Source of the DNA: Sulfuricurvum sp.
Lineage (GTDB): Bacteria; Campylobacterota; Campylobacteria; Campylobacterales; Sulfurimonadaceae
DNA: 64,000 nt
Direction of reading: 5' to 3'
NCBI RefSeq assembly: GCF_028681615.1
Contig: NZ_JAQUHV010000009.1
Span: 1 to 64,000, forward strand
Shown: positions 27,159-35,598 of the stretch, in pieces
Position numbering within the stretch: position 1 is the stretch's first letter
Layout of the letters: every line of letters starts with the position of its first letter
Notes under the pieces: generated by a model
The model's input: only the letters and a program-made list of their open reading frames with translations
Told to the model about the DNA's origin: nothing
Database searches by the model: none
Translations under genes and position numbers: made by a program

Positions 27159-28097
27159 TTACCATTCAATGATAACTAGACCTTGGCCTGCCATTGAACT
27201 AGAGCTTGCACCTGCTCCGGCACCGGCTCCTATCCCTCCGTTACCGCCGGAGCTTGATGCCGAGCCTCCACCACCGCCACCGGTTCCTCCTGCGCCGGCA
27301 GCAGTACTTGATGATCCGCCGCCACCACCGCCAATCCCACCGTTATTAATGCCATGTCCTGCACCGCCTCCACCGGTGAACCCGTCAAATGGAAATCTGA
27401 TAATTGCATTGATATCATTTAAAGTACCGGCTGCAGCAGATGATATACCTTTAATATCAGGGGCTGGAATTGTGTTTATCGGAAATCCGAACGGGCTTCC
27501 TCCACCTGAATCCGATGTTGTAAATGCACTAACAGAGCCTAAAACACCGCCCCCTCCGGAACAGGCTAAAGCATAGCTTGACCCTCCGTTACCGAGCTGT
27601 GAACCTGCACCGCCTCCGCCAGTGTTATTTGCATTGCCTGAGTTGCCTCCATTTGCTCTGAAGTCACCTCCAATACCAACTCCGCCCATTGCACCTATAC
27701 CTGATGCTCCTGCACCTCCTCCCGTAGCGGAAATTAAAGACCCGAACGATGATGTCCCTCCTGGAGTAGCAGGGGTAGCAGTTATTCCGGTTATTCCTCT
27801 TGCACCTACAGTGACAGGAAATGTATCCGCTGGATTGACTGTAAAGATACCGTGAGCATACCCTCCGCCACCGCCTCCGGCTCCGCCAGAATATGCCCCT
27901 CCGCCACCACCCACAACACGGACTCTAATCGATGTGATACCGGATGGCACAATAAATGTCCCATTTACGCTGAAAACTGTCCAAAGCCCATGTCCAAATT
28001 CACCCATATACCCAGCAGGAACTACTTTTGTACCTGCGATTGTTGGTGTATTGAAAATATTTTGTGGGGAAAATTCACCCGATATACTTCTACCCAT
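27159..28097 (-). CDS. Glycine-rich tail fibre/adhesin protein
   Basis: In this 312-residue protein, residues 60-305 are dominated by GGGGAG-type runs with Ser, Ala and Asn between them. The N-terminus (SPQNIFNTPTIAGTKVVPAGYMGEFGH, then TVFSVNGTFIVPSGITSIRVRVVGGGG) is the start of the glycine-rich fibre-tip domain seen in T-even gp38-like adhesins and many tail fibres, which fold into polyglycine sandwiches. It probably binds the host receptor. The long G+C-rich repeat creates a proline-rich open frame on the other strand that is not a gene. Confidence 0.7.
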   Translation of the reverse strand: MGRSISGEFSPQNIFNTPTIAGTKVVPAGYMGEFGHGLWTVFSVNGTFIVPSGITSIRVRVVGGGGGAYSGGAGGGGGGYAHGIFTVNPADTFPVTVGARGITGITATPATPGGTSSFGSLISATGGGAGASGIGAMGGVGIGGDFRANGGNSGNANNTGGGGAGSQLGNGGSSYALACSGGGGVLGSVSAFTTSDSGGGSPFGFPINTIPAPDIKGISSAAAGTLNDINAIIRFPFDGFTGGGGAGHGINNGGIGGGGGGSSSTAAGAGGTGGGGGGSASSSGGNGGIGAGAGAGASSSSMAGQGLVIIEW

Positions 28098-28414
28098 TAC
28101 ACAACCTCCTCAAACCCGTGAATTCTCACGCTAATACCAGTTGATGATGCATAACATACGATTTTCTCATTCTCTCCGCATACGATTCCGCTGCGCTCTA
28201 AAACACCGTTTGCCGGGATTGGCGCATCATATTCGACATATTCTGCATTTGTAGGAACATCGGTAGAAGCTATCGCCATGCGAACCTTCACCTGTACTGA
28301 TGATCGGTTTACAAATCCGGCGTTTATAGTCGATACTTTTCCGACGGGTACTGTATAAACTTTCGTGTTTGTTGTTGCCGCTAAATCGGCGTTACCAAGT
28401 CTTCCACTCGCCAT
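28097..28414 (-). CDS. Small beta-rich fibre-region protein
   Basis: The 105-residue protein has beta character (TKVYTVPVGKVSTINAGFVNRSS, VKVRMAIAS) similar to small baseplate/fibre accessory proteins of tailed phages. It overlaps by one or a few bases with the fibre genes on both sides. A structural role in the fibre is likely, but the family is not certain. Confidence 0.55.
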   Translation of the reverse strand: MASGRLGNADLAATTNTKVYTVPVGKVSTINAGFVNRSSVQVKVRMAIASTDVPTNAEYVEYDAPIPANGVLERSGIVCGENEKIVCYASSTGISVRIHGFEEVV

Positions 28415-29004
28415 TAAATGCCTCCGATAAAATAAGATTTAGGATTGATATTATGTTTGTGATCTATAAGAGCATATATGGCATCTGCATCGCTCTGAGT
28501 CAAATACTGTGGATGCGGATCAACTTTATTTTCATGATCAAGAATAGATTGATTCACATAGGAAATTGTTGCGGTTACAACTGACGCATCTATTTGTATC
28601 GTCACATTTGCTGCGTTTCCGACGGATAAGATCATCTTCACATATAGATCACGCCCGGCACTCTCGATCGGTGTCGGTTTATAGATCTCGGGGTACGAAG
28701 CTACCGCAAAGAGCGTTCCGTCGGTTAGGATGACACCGACTTCACGCACCGTAAACCCTCCTATATCAGGAGGAATCGTGCTCTCGATCACTACCCATTC
28801 AGGATGAACTGCATCGGTCGAAATGCCATTGATCGCGCGGTGATGTACCTCATGCGTCAGTGCGGTTTGCGCCGGATCAGGGACGATGATCGATCCATTC
28901 CCATCACCATAAGCGATATGAGTGATCGTGACAGGCGTTCCACCTGATTGAGCAGCGGCAAGTGCTGCCAAACCTGCATTAGTGATTACTGTTGAATAAC
29001 TCAT
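28414..29004 (-). CDS. Tail fibre protein (gpH-type N-terminal domain)
   Basis: The 196-residue protein has the N-terminal baseplate-attachment domain of P2 gpH/Mu S fibres (TNAGLAALAAAQSGGTPVTITHIAYGDG and GGFTVREVGVILTDGTLFAVAS). It ends shortly after with a His-rich motif (DHENKVDPHPQYLT ... DHKHNINP). It is short; a full fibre would carry a long receptor-binding part, which seems to be supplied by the next two genes. Confidence 0.82.
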   Translation of the reverse strand: MSYSTVITNAGLAALAAAQSGGTPVTITHIAYGDGNGSIIVPDPAQTALTHEVHHRAINGISTDAVHPEWVVIESTIPPDIGGFTVREVGVILTDGTLFAVASYPEIYKPTPIESAGRDLYVKMILSVGNAANVTIQIDASVVTATISYVNQSILDHENKVDPHPQYLTQSDADAIYALIDHKHNINPKSYFIGGI

Positions 29005-29546
29005 ACTGCCTCCGGATATAGGGTTGTCGTCTCAGAACTGATCACCACCATCGCCATGTAAGGCGTGTTTTCTGATCGCGAAACTGAAGCCCCCACCGAT
29101 GTCAGGTGTGATCGCACCGGCTTAACCGGAAACACCACCTGTTCAACCAAACTAAGATCACGCATGTCGTATCCGACATCGGGGACATCGACGACTATTT
29201 TGAACGTATGGACGTCCATCCCCGTCGTTTGATGCCATTCGGTAATCGTCGGTGTCAGCCCGATAGAATTGACCGCAAGATTGACCGCCCAGCGTGTCCC
29301 TTTGTGCCGCTTGATATCAATAGATGAGGCTATAAGGCGGCGCTTATCTGCTTCACTGAGCGCATCACTCCAAAAATCGACGCTGTAAAAGTTCGCCAAT
29401 ACCGGCAAAAATCGAGCATCACAGCGAGACGGGTCGAGCAGTGGAGCCATCCATAAACTCTGGAATAATCGATCATGCACCTCTTGGGATACGAGATCAA
29501 GGTTATGCTCCTCTTGGGTATAGGGTGGTGGGATTAAATCAGCCAA
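29001..29546 (-). CDS. Baseplate/tail protein I
   Basis: The 181-residue gpI family member has the conserved start LIPPPYTQEEHNLDLVSQ and the motif KRHKGTRWAVNLAV. It is part of the baseplate wedge and connects the fibre to protein J. It overlaps J and the fibre gene by four to eight bases. Confidence 0.85.
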   Translation of the reverse strand: MADLIPPPYTQEEHNLDLVSQEVHDRLFQSLWMAPLLDPSRCDARFLPVLANFYSVDFWSDALSEADKRRLIASSIDIKRHKGTRWAVNLAVNSIGLTPTITEWHQTTGMDVHTFKIVVDVPDVGYDMRDLSLVEQVVFPVKPVRSHLTSVGASVSRSENTPYMAMVVISSETTTLYPEAV

Positions 29547-30606
29547 TAGACACCTCCACTAAAGATGAGATTGCAACCTCTGACGCACTAACGGTAACAT
29601 TCGCTGTCGGAGCGATCAGCTGCACGTCTATTACCCCATCGACGGACAGTGCCGAAATGATCATCGATAGCGTGACGCTATGTCCGATTCGAATACTGTT
29701 TAGTCGTTCCCTCAAACGGGACTCTGCAGCTGATAATGTCGATGGAGCATCAGCAAGCGGATCGAGAATCAAGACTGCATTAACATTGAAATTTACGACT
29801 GTTGCGGCAGCTACAAAAACCGAATCGGTAAGCGGTCGTACACGATCAGCACTTAGTGTATCTTCAACACGGGTAATCATTGCTGCATCGACACCAACAA
29901 TACTATGCAGTAAGACATCTACATATCCGGGAACTGCACTCGATACAGATACATCATCGATTCGCTCATCGGCACGGATTGCCCATGCTTTATAGCTGTT
30001 AATACTACCCGCTGTTGTCTGATCTTCAAACGCAAGGGCAATTCGTTCTCTTAGTTCAGAATCACTCTCTGGATTGCTTCCATTTGAAAATGCAGTAGTC
30101 TGTTCTACCGAACTCAAATATGCTTTAGGAACCATCGTTGCTGAAATCAGCGCATCACTGGAAGCGGAATAGATTTGTAGTTCTGCTGTTCCGGAAACTT
30201 CGAGTGATCCAGTAGGAATTGTTACAGTACCCAGCAGAATCGATGTGCTTCCATCATTATTTATCATCTCAAGCCCGGATTCAAGTACATAGTCATATCC
30301 TAAAACTGTATTGATCGTGAATTTGACCGTGGCGGTAGGTTTTGATCCTGGTAAACGTGTAATCCAAAAAAACGCCGCAATGAAATCTAGGTTTTCAGCC
30401 GTAGCAGATTGCCAAAAGCTACCGGCAATCTGAGCATTAAAGTGAGTCCGTAAAAGCAGTTCACGATAAGCGAATGCTTCAAGTACCGGCATGATCGTGT
30501 CGGATTCATTGGGGACATATTCAGGAACGATACCCTGATAGATCGTGACCATATTTTCTTTGATAGTTTCAAAGGTTTTGATCTCGCACATCGGAGGAAT
30601 AATCAT
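29539..30606 (-). CDS. Baseplate protein J
   Basis: The 355-residue protein is the gpJ/Mu gp47 wedge protein. The segments PNESDTIMPVLEAFAYRELLLR, ENLDFIAAFF and SNPESDSELRERIALAFE are the family signature. It lies between W and I, as in P2 and Mu. Confidence 0.88.
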   Translation of the reverse strand: MIIPPMCEIKTFETIKENMVTIYQGIVPEYVPNESDTIMPVLEAFAYRELLLRTHFNAQIAGSFWQSATAENLDFIAAFFWITRLPGSKPTATVKFTINTVLGYDYVLESGLEMINNDGSTSILLGTVTIPTGSLEVSGTAELQIYSASSDALISATMVPKAYLSSVEQTTAFSNGSNPESDSELRERIALAFEDQTTAGSINSYKAWAIRADERIDDVSVSSAVPGYVDVLLHSIVGVDAAMITRVEDTLSADRVRPLTDSVFVAAATVVNFNVNAVLILDPLADAPSTLSAAESRLRERLNSIRIGHSVTLSMIISALSVDGVIDVQLIAPTANVTVSASEVAISSLVEVSIG

Positions 30607-30881
30607 TATGCTACCCCCGTTATCGTGTCACCGTTGGACAGAGTAATAGTAAATCCGAACTTACCGTTGACTGCATCGAGTGATGTCAGTTCCGCTTTGC
30701 TAACTTTGACATCTTCCCACTTCTCAATCGCCTCTTTAGAGTACTTTGCAAACAAAAGTCGAGTCTCTTGATTAAATTGGCGATCACGCAGTTTGTAGAG
30801 CTCCGATCCATACGTCGGCATACCGACCCGCTCGCCGAGCCGTGTTGTCAAAATACGGGTAATGCGTTGTGCTCGGTTCAT
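30606..30881 (-). CDS. Baseplate protein W (gp25-like)
   Basis: The 91-residue protein has the gp25-like wedge fold, with the typical start QRITRILTTRLGERVGMPTYGSEL and a C-terminal beta hairpin. It matches T4 gp25/P2 W in length and order. It overlaps V and J. Confidence 0.85.
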   Translation of the reverse strand: MNRAQRITRILTTRLGERVGMPTYGSELYKLRDRQFNQETRLLFAKYSKEAIEKWEDVKVSKAELTSLDAVNGKFGFTITLSNGDTITGVA

Positions 30882-31411
30882 GGACGTACTCCCGTATCTG
30901 ATGGTCCGGAAGTAACACCTGTATGAACATGGTCTGACAATGACCCTTTTTCATCGGTGATGGTTCCGCTCACATTCAGGTTTCCATTTATGGTTACGTT
31001 TCCGGTGATGGCAGTATTTGCCGTCACAGTGATTCCGGATGGAGCAGTAATATCAATCGATCCACTGGCATCGATAGTGAGCACTTTGGCTGTCACATCA
31101 TAGGTGATTATGGTTCCGTCTGAGAACTCGACAATAGAAGTGTGATCGTTGGCAGATGTCGGCTCTTTGAGGTCTTTATTGAAGATAGATCCAAGTACTA
31201 TACCGCTATCTCCTTCACCGAACGGGGAGAGTACAATTACCTGCTCACCGACTTTTGGAGGTATCCATACACGGATATGAGAGTTTGAAACCATTTTATA
31301 CGGAATCCAATCCGTAACCCGCTCAAAGATTTGAACACGCACAAGTGCTTTACCATCCGGATCGATATTTACGATAGTTCCAAGTTGGATTAAATTATCA
31401 GTGCTTGGCAT
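30878..31411 (-). CDS. Baseplate spike protein V
   Basis: The 177-residue protein has an N-terminal OB-fold (GTIVNIDPDGKALVRVQI) and a repetitive beta-helical stem (GITVTANTAITGNVTINGNLNVSG). Near the end is the motif HVHTGVTSGPSDT, which places metal-binding histidines at the membrane-piercing tip in P2 gpV and Mu gp45. It is the first tail gene of the leftward late operon after the small membrane protein. Confidence 0.9.
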   Translation of the reverse strand: MPSTDNLIQLGTIVNIDPDGKALVRVQIFERVTDWIPYKMVSNSHIRVWIPPKVGEQVIVLSPFGEGDSGIVLGSIFNKDLKEPTSANDHTSIVEFSDGTIITYDVTAKVLTIDASGSIDITAPSGITVTANTAITGNVTINGNLNVSGTITDEKGSLSDHVHTGVTSGPSDTGVRP

Positions 31412-31640
31412 GCTCGCTTCTTTTAATCAGATGGTTTTTTATAATTTCAGGATCAGCCACTTCAAGAACTATCGCCTCAAGGAGATCGATCTGCTTTTGT
31501 TGAGCAGTGATGATGATTTTTAGCTCTCCAATTTGGATTTGTTGATTTTTGATTGTTATGTAAGCAGCTCTTAGAAGAGGAATGATAACTACGGCTAACA
31601 CCAATTGTATGAGTGGCAACCATCTATTCAACTCTTCCAT
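31398..31640 (-). CDS. Small single-span membrane protein leading the tail operon
   Basis: The 80-residue product has one membrane segment (residues 7-27) and a coiled-coil tail. AAAAGGA lies before the ATG. It is the first gene after the divergent late promoter region and overlaps the V gene. It is not recognised; a second holin or antiholin with this topology is possible. Confidence 0.6.
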   Translation of the reverse strand: MEELNRWLPLIQLVLAVVIIPLLRAAYITIKNQQIQIGELKIIITAQQKQIDLLEAIVLEVADPEIIKNHLIKRSEHAKH

Positions 31641-31658
31641 TCAGCCATCCTTTTTTTA

Positions 31659-31778
31659 TGTCAGCCGAATGATGCCGGAAGCGCGTTCCGGTTTTCTATT
31701 CAACTCCTTGTTTCATCTTCTTGTTTCATGGGGGTGAGTGGCAGGGTGGGAGAGTAGGGCGATACTATACGGCTGACA
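31659..31778. promoter_or_regulatory. Divergent late promoter region with paired CGGCTGACA elements
   Basis: The 183-base gap between the divergent late operons carries CGGCTGACA facing right at 31770-31778 and its inverted twin (TGTCAGCCG) facing left at 31659-31667. Each copy therefore has the same orientation towards its operon. A second small inverted repeat (GCCGGAAGCGCGTTCCGG) lies at 31674-31691. This is the expected site of late activation by the Mor-type protein at 40431. Confidence 0.6.
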
Positions 31779-31823
31779 ATTCGAAATTTGCAAGAATCGA
31801 CAATATTAAAATAAGGAGTCCAT

Positions 31824-32267
31824 GTGATCGCAGTATTTCAAAACGCTCTTATCGAATATTTGAAAACTGCCGGTTTCAATACCAAAGACTATTTTGGAGA
31901 GTTTGCCCGTCCGAGTGAAGCCAAACTGCTCAAAACATTCTTACCGGGAATCATGGTCGATTTTGTCGATTCAAAACCTGATGGACTCCAGAGAGAAAAC
32001 GTGACTTTTTCTTTATATATCGTTCACGCTACCTACTCAAAACAAGAGAACCTACGAACACAAACCGACCTCACCTTATTGGACTATATTTGGTCAATTC
32101 GAAAATTGATCATCCGAAAATCGATAGGCGGATCCGACCCGATAGAGATCACCCGGATTAAGAAGATATACGACGATGCAAAAGACTCCGCATATTTGAC
32201 CGTCTATCAGATGGTAATCACTGCAACACTCAATGATCCAACCCCACTCGACGAGGAAATAGAATGA
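31824..32267 (+). CDS. Phage protein Gp37-like (DUF1834)
   Basis: The 147-residue protein belongs by sequence style and Mu context to the Gp37/DUF1834 group near the head-tail joining genes (YSKQENLRTQTDLTLLDYIWSIRKL). It starts at GTG right after AAGGAGTCCAT. It is the first gene of the rightward head operon, which is unusual since in Mu gp37 follows the capsid genes. The block seems to have been rearranged. A tail-terminator or joining role is inferred. Confidence 0.65.
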   Translation: MIAVFQNALIEYLKTAGFNTKDYFGEFARPSEAKLLKTFLPGIMVDFVDSKPDGLQRENVTFSLYIVHATYSKQENLRTQTDLTLLDYIWSIRKLIIRKSIGGSDPIEITRIKKIYDDAKDSAYLTVYQMVITATLNDPTPLDEEIE

Positions 32268-33157
32268 AAAACAAAATGCTTATGATCGCCCTTAGTACTG
32301 CAGGAGCTACAGCCAATACGGATTATTTCGTACTCAAAGCTTCTATTGATATCACAAAGACTGCACCGTGGCAAAAAATCGGAGTAAGCGGTAAATGGAA
32401 CGGACATTCAGGTGGCACGTTCGAGATGAATCAAAATATCTTTGAACAGATGGTTTCCAATTATGAGCGCGGTGGTATCGATATCGTATGCGACTATGAA
32501 CATCAAACATTATGGGGTGATATTGCTCCTGCTTCCGGGTGGATTTTAAAAGAACCAATCTCACTTAAAGCAGAGAACGGAGAGCTATTCGCATTGATCA
32601 AATGGACGGATAAAGCAAAAGAGATGATCGCTAATGGTGAGTACCGTTACCTCTCCCCGGTGTTTGCACCCAACACGCTATCACAAACGGATGCAAGCAA
32701 CATCGGGTGGACACTCCATTCGGTCGCGCTTACCAATAAACCGTTCCTCGAAGAGCTCGGAGAGGTACGACTTAACAAACTCACACAGACCAACCACACA
32801 AAGGAGGAAGGAACAATGACAAAAGAAGAAGAGGCGGTGCTCACAGCTGAAAATGAAAAGCTTAAAGCTGAAAACGAAGCGCTAAAAACTGAAAACGAAA
32901 AACATGCAGATGCTCAGGCGGAAGCAAAAGTAGAGGCGGCAATCGCAGCCAAAAAACTGCACCCGGATCAAAAAGAATCGGCGTTAAAAATGTGTAAAGC
33001 AGATCCGGCAGGATTTGATACGTTTATGAGTACTGCCAAACCGATGATCCAAGTACCTGGTGATGATATGTTCGATAATAAAAACAACAATGGCGGAGCA
33101 GCTAAAGGTGAGCTATCACCTGAAGAAATTAAAGCCGCTACGGGAGATAATCAATGA
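32264..33157 (+). CDS. Mu I-like head maturation protease with scaffold
   Basis: In this 297-residue protein, the N-terminal 175 residues match the Mu I protease family (GKWNGHSGGTFEMNQNIFEQM, DIVCDYEHQTLWG, SPVFAPNTLS, SVALTNKPFL). The C-terminal part is a charged coiled coil (AENEKLKAENEALKTENEKHA), the scaffold. The protease trims the scaffold after capsid assembly. In Mu the scaffold is also made separately as protein Z from an internal start; the same arrangement is visible here at 32816. Confidence 0.85.
   Translation: MKNKMLMIALSTAGATANTDYFVLKASIDITKTAPWQKIGVSGKWNGHSGGTFEMNQNIFEQMVSNYERGGIDIVCDYEHQTLWGDIAPASGWILKEPISLKAENGELFALIKWTDKAKEMIANGEYRYLSPVFAPNTLSQTDASNIGWTLHSVALTNKPFLEELGEVRLNKLTQTNHTKEEGTMTKEEEAVLTAENEKLKAENEALKTENEKHADAQAEAKVEAAIAAKKLHPDQKESALKMCKADPAGFDTFMSTAKPMIQVPGDDMFDNKNNNGGAAKGELSPEEIKAATGDNQ
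32816..33157 (+). CDS. Nested in-frame scaffold protein (Mu Z-like)
   Basis: An ATG inside the protease gene, in the same frame, is preceded by AAAGGAGGAAGGAACA, a far stronger ribosome site than most here. It would make a 113-residue acidic coiled-coil protein identical to the protease C-terminus, the proper design for a capsid scaffold. Inferred from the Mu I/Z precedent and the ribosome site. Confidence 0.75.
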   Translation: MTKEEEAVLTAENEKLKAENEALKTENEKHADAQAEAKVEAAIAAKKLHPDQKESALKMCKADPAGFDTFMSTAKPMIQVPGDDMFDNKNNNGGAAKGELSPEEIKAATGDNQ

Positions 33158-33600
33158 TTTATACACGTCCACCGATCGTCGATGAAGTCATCGTCAAAAA
33201 AGAACGCGTTATTTATGCAACGGTAAATGTACCGCTTATTGTTGTTGAAGGGGATGAATATTTCATCGGTAAAGTTCTATCTTCTACAGATGGAGGTCAG
33301 ACTTTTGATGCTATCCCTGAAGCATGGGTAGCCGGGTCATACGATAGCACTCAGGTTGTATCGCATAACAATCATACGTTTACATCACTTATTGATTTCA
33401 ATGATGTCGAACCGGGAACCGATCCGCTCAAATGGGAAGATAACGGTGTATGGGATGCTAACGGTATCCTGATTGAAAACATCGATGTCACTGGTATGGC
33501 ATCCGTTATGATCACAGGTGTTGCAGTAGAGAACAAACTACTCGGCTACGATTCGGCAATGCGTCATACATTGTTCAAAAACAAAATCACAATGCAATAA
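33154..33600 (+). CDS. Putative head decoration protein
   Basis: The 148-residue protein lies between scaffold and major capsid, where Mu-like phages with gpE-type capsids keep a gpD-like decoration protein. The middle (SYDSTQVVSHNNHTFTSLIDFNDVEPGTDPLKWEDNG) resembles small carbohydrate-binding modules that have aromatic and PGT..W signatures. The C-terminus GVAVENKLLGYDSAM may face the capsid. The function is inferred from order and fold hints. Confidence 0.6.
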   Translation: MIYTRPPIVDEVIVKKERVIYATVNVPLIVVEGDEYFIGKVLSSTDGGQTFDAIPEAWVAGSYDSTQVVSHNNHTFTSLIDFNDVEPGTDPLKWEDNGVWDANGILIENIDVTGMASVMITGVAVENKLLGYDSAMRHTLFKNKITMQ

Positions 33601-33609
33601 GGATAAACA

Positions 33610-34584
33610 ATGACAGCAGCAGAAGCAGCAGCACGTTGGAATGTTAAAAATACAACAAAAACATTGTCTCAGATGAAAGTGACGAGTACACCGATCTTTG
33701 ATAAGTACTTCAGAAATAAAGCTCATGGGATTTTAGGTAGTACAACTACTATCAAAATTATGAAAGGTTCAGGGATGATCCTTCAGTCGGTAGCTCCGGA
33801 TGCAGAGCACTTGATCCATGAACGCCCGACTCTATTTGAAATTGCGGTCAAGCTTCCGCGTTTTGCACTTGAAAATAATATCAGCGCATCTACGCTCAAT
33901 GAGATTTCAAGCTTGGATGATCCATCCCAGCCGATTCAACTTGCTTCAGAAGTTGGAACTATCCAAAAAGAGCATCGCCTTAGCTTCGATACTACGATTG
34001 AATATATGTCTACCGGAGCACTCTTCGGTAAAGTAATGGATGGTACAGGTAAAACACTCTTCGAGTTTGCTTCAACCCGTCCTCAGGTCGAGTTTAAAAC
34101 CGGTAAAAAGTTACTTGATTCAATCACTGAAATTGATGATGCTATGGTTGAAGAGTTGGGAATGAATCCGGGCTATGTCATTAAATGTGGGCGCGGATTT
34201 TATAACCATGTCATGGCGTTAGCGGAAGCAGAAGATCTATTTACCAAAAAACTCGCCTCTATCGTTACAGAGGGTGAGACGATCTTCCTAGTTGTTCACG
34301 GTCGACGTTTTGAAGCATACACAGTGAAATATCAAAATACTCAAGGGCAACTTGTAACTTATGTAGGTACCAATGAGATGGCAGCTATTCCAAACAGTGA
34401 TACGTTCACCGATTGTATCTATGGTCGTGCAGATCATACGGCAGCAGTTAAAAGCCCTCCGACCCTTTTCTTTGGATCTACCGAAGAACTTCCAAAAGGT
34501 CGAGGCGTATCAGTATTAAGCGAAACAAAACCGCTCCCGGTATGTCTCAATCCAAACGCAGTCATTCGCGGCAAAAAACTCTAA
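33610..34584 (+). CDS. Major capsid protein (lambda gpE type)
   Basis: The 324-residue protein resembles the HK97-fold, lambda E-like capsid family (early FDKYFRNKAHGILGSTTTIKI, LENNISASTLNEISSLD, C-terminal SETKPLPVCLNPNAVIRGKKL). Mu's own capsid (gpT) is a different family, so the head module seems to be a hybrid. It is followed by a 140-base gap with a small TCCCC-TTTT-GGGGA hairpin, which may lower transcription into the downstream genes. Confidence 0.85.
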   Translation: MTAAEAAARWNVKNTTKTLSQMKVTSTPIFDKYFRNKAHGILGSTTTIKIMKGSGMILQSVAPDAEHLIHERPTLFEIAVKLPRFALENNISASTLNEISSLDDPSQPIQLASEVGTIQKEHRLSFDTTIEYMSTGALFGKVMDGTGKTLFEFASTRPQVEFKTGKKLLDSITEIDDAMVEELGMNPGYVIKCGRGFYNHVMALAEAEDLFTKKLASIVTEGETIFLVVHGRRFEAYTVKYQNTQGQLVTYVGTNEMAAIPNSDTFTDCIYGRADHTAAVKSPPTLFFGSTEELPKGRGVSVLSETKPLPVCLNPNAVIRGKKL

Positions 34585-34589
34585 TCGCT

Positions 34590-34604
34590 TTCCCCTTTTG
34601 GGGA
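34590..34604 (+). terminator. Small hairpin after the capsid gene
   Basis: TCCCC and GGGGA flank TTTT just after the capsid stop. The remaining gap to 34727 has two AAAACGTTT motifs (near 34625 and 34671) but no gene. It is probably a partial terminator that raises capsid over terminase levels. Confidence 0.4.
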
Positions 34605-34726
34605 TAAGCATGTAAATAGCCCTAAAAACGTTTTAAGTCTTAATCCGCGTCATTTATCGCCGAAAAGGTTTAAAACGTTTCTACGCGATTTTAAACACCT
34701 ATTAAACACTACTATGAGAGGGTCAC

Positions 34727-35110
34727 ATGATTACTATCGCAGACTTAAAAAAAGAACTCAGTACTACAGAGCTGACCCAACTAAGTGACCTCAATGGAAC
34801 CGGCACTGTCGATACTACAGTAGTAGATGAAGCCATTAACGATGCGATAGCCTTTATCTCTTCATTTCTCGTCATTCCCTCAAATCCAACACCATTCCTA
34901 AAAACCATCGCCGTCGATCTCGCCATCTACGAACTCAGAAAGCTTCACGACCTCCACGATCCGAAAGATCGCAAAGAGATCGAATCAGCTCTGACGAAAA
35001 TGGGCAAAGGGACGATCCCGACAACGATGAGCGAACCGCAAAAGCCTAAAGGCCATAGCAGTGCATTCCGTCATGGTGTCAAACCAGTTGATTTTGGAGG
35101 GTTTCGCTGA
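34727..35110 (+). CDS. Phage Gp36-like protein (DUF1320)
   Basis: The 127-residue protein has the DUF1320 pattern of Mu gp36: an N-terminal helix with LKKELS and LSDLNGTGTVDTTVVDEAINDAIAFI, then LKTIAVDLAIYELRKL. It acts in head completion or head-tail joining. The stop overlaps the start of the terminase small subunit. Confidence 0.82.
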   Translation: MITIADLKKELSTTELTQLSDLNGTGTVDTTVVDEAINDAIAFISSFLVIPSNPTPFLKTIAVDLAIYELRKLHDLHDPKDRKEIESALTKMGKGTIPTTMSEPQKPKGHSSAFRHGVKPVDFGGFR

Positions 35111-35598
35111 TGGCATCAAAAGCTCAAAAGATCGAGATCGCTCGTGCTCTTTACATCTCAGGACGTAATGAAGATGAAATCGCAACAATTATGGATTCAT
35201 CAAAACGGACTATCCAAAACTATAAATCCGAAGACTCTGCAGCAGGGTATGATTGGGACGTACTCAGAGCTGAGAAGCATATCTCTGCAGACTCTCCACG
35301 CCGTGGGTATCTTTACAGCGATTTTGTAGGGTATATGCATGAAACACTAAAAGAGGTGCGCGAGTCTACTATCACCTCTTCGGAGAAAGCGGACATGATC
35401 GTCAGGCTCTCCGATGCATTCTCGAAGATGAAGGGGATCATCCGGCACGAAGATCCGATCGCATTTAAACATGGTATTATCCAGCACGTTATCGTGACGA
35501 TAGGAGAGGCGATCAAAGCACGAGGCGATACTGCCATGCTCGAGCTTTTTATCCAAGTGATTGACGAGATCGGAGAGCGCATCGATGTCGCCATATAA
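35110..35598 (+). CDS. Terminase small subunit (Mu gp27, DUF1804)
   Basis: The 162-residue protein has an N-terminal HTH (RALYISGRNEDEIATIMDSSKRTIQNYKSED), then helical oligomerisation segments with TSSEKADMIVRLSDAFSKM. In Mu the small subunit chooses the packaging site at the phage end before headful packaging into host DNA. It overlaps the large subunit by 14 bases. Confidence 0.82.
   Translation: MASKAQKIEIARALYISGRNEDEIATIMDSSKRTIQNYKSEDSAAGYDWDVLRAEKHISADSPRRGYLYSDFVGYMHETLKEVRESTITSSEKADMIVRLSDAFSKMKGIIRHEDPIAFKHGIIQHVIVTIGEAIKARGDTAMLELFIQVIDEIGERIDVAI

Noticed and set aside
27103-27576. Proline-rich open frame opposite the glycine-rich fibre gene
   Set aside because: It is the complement of GGN repeats (Gly becomes Pro/Ala); there is no ribosome site, and the fibre frame fits the operon.
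27622-27855. Second proline/alanine-rich frame in the same place
   Set aside because: Same explanation: it mirrors the glycine runs of the coding strand.
27159-28097. Repeats in the glycine-rich gene considered as a CRISPR or satellite array
   Set aside because: The repeats follow codon structure (Gly/Ser/Ala) within one open frame.
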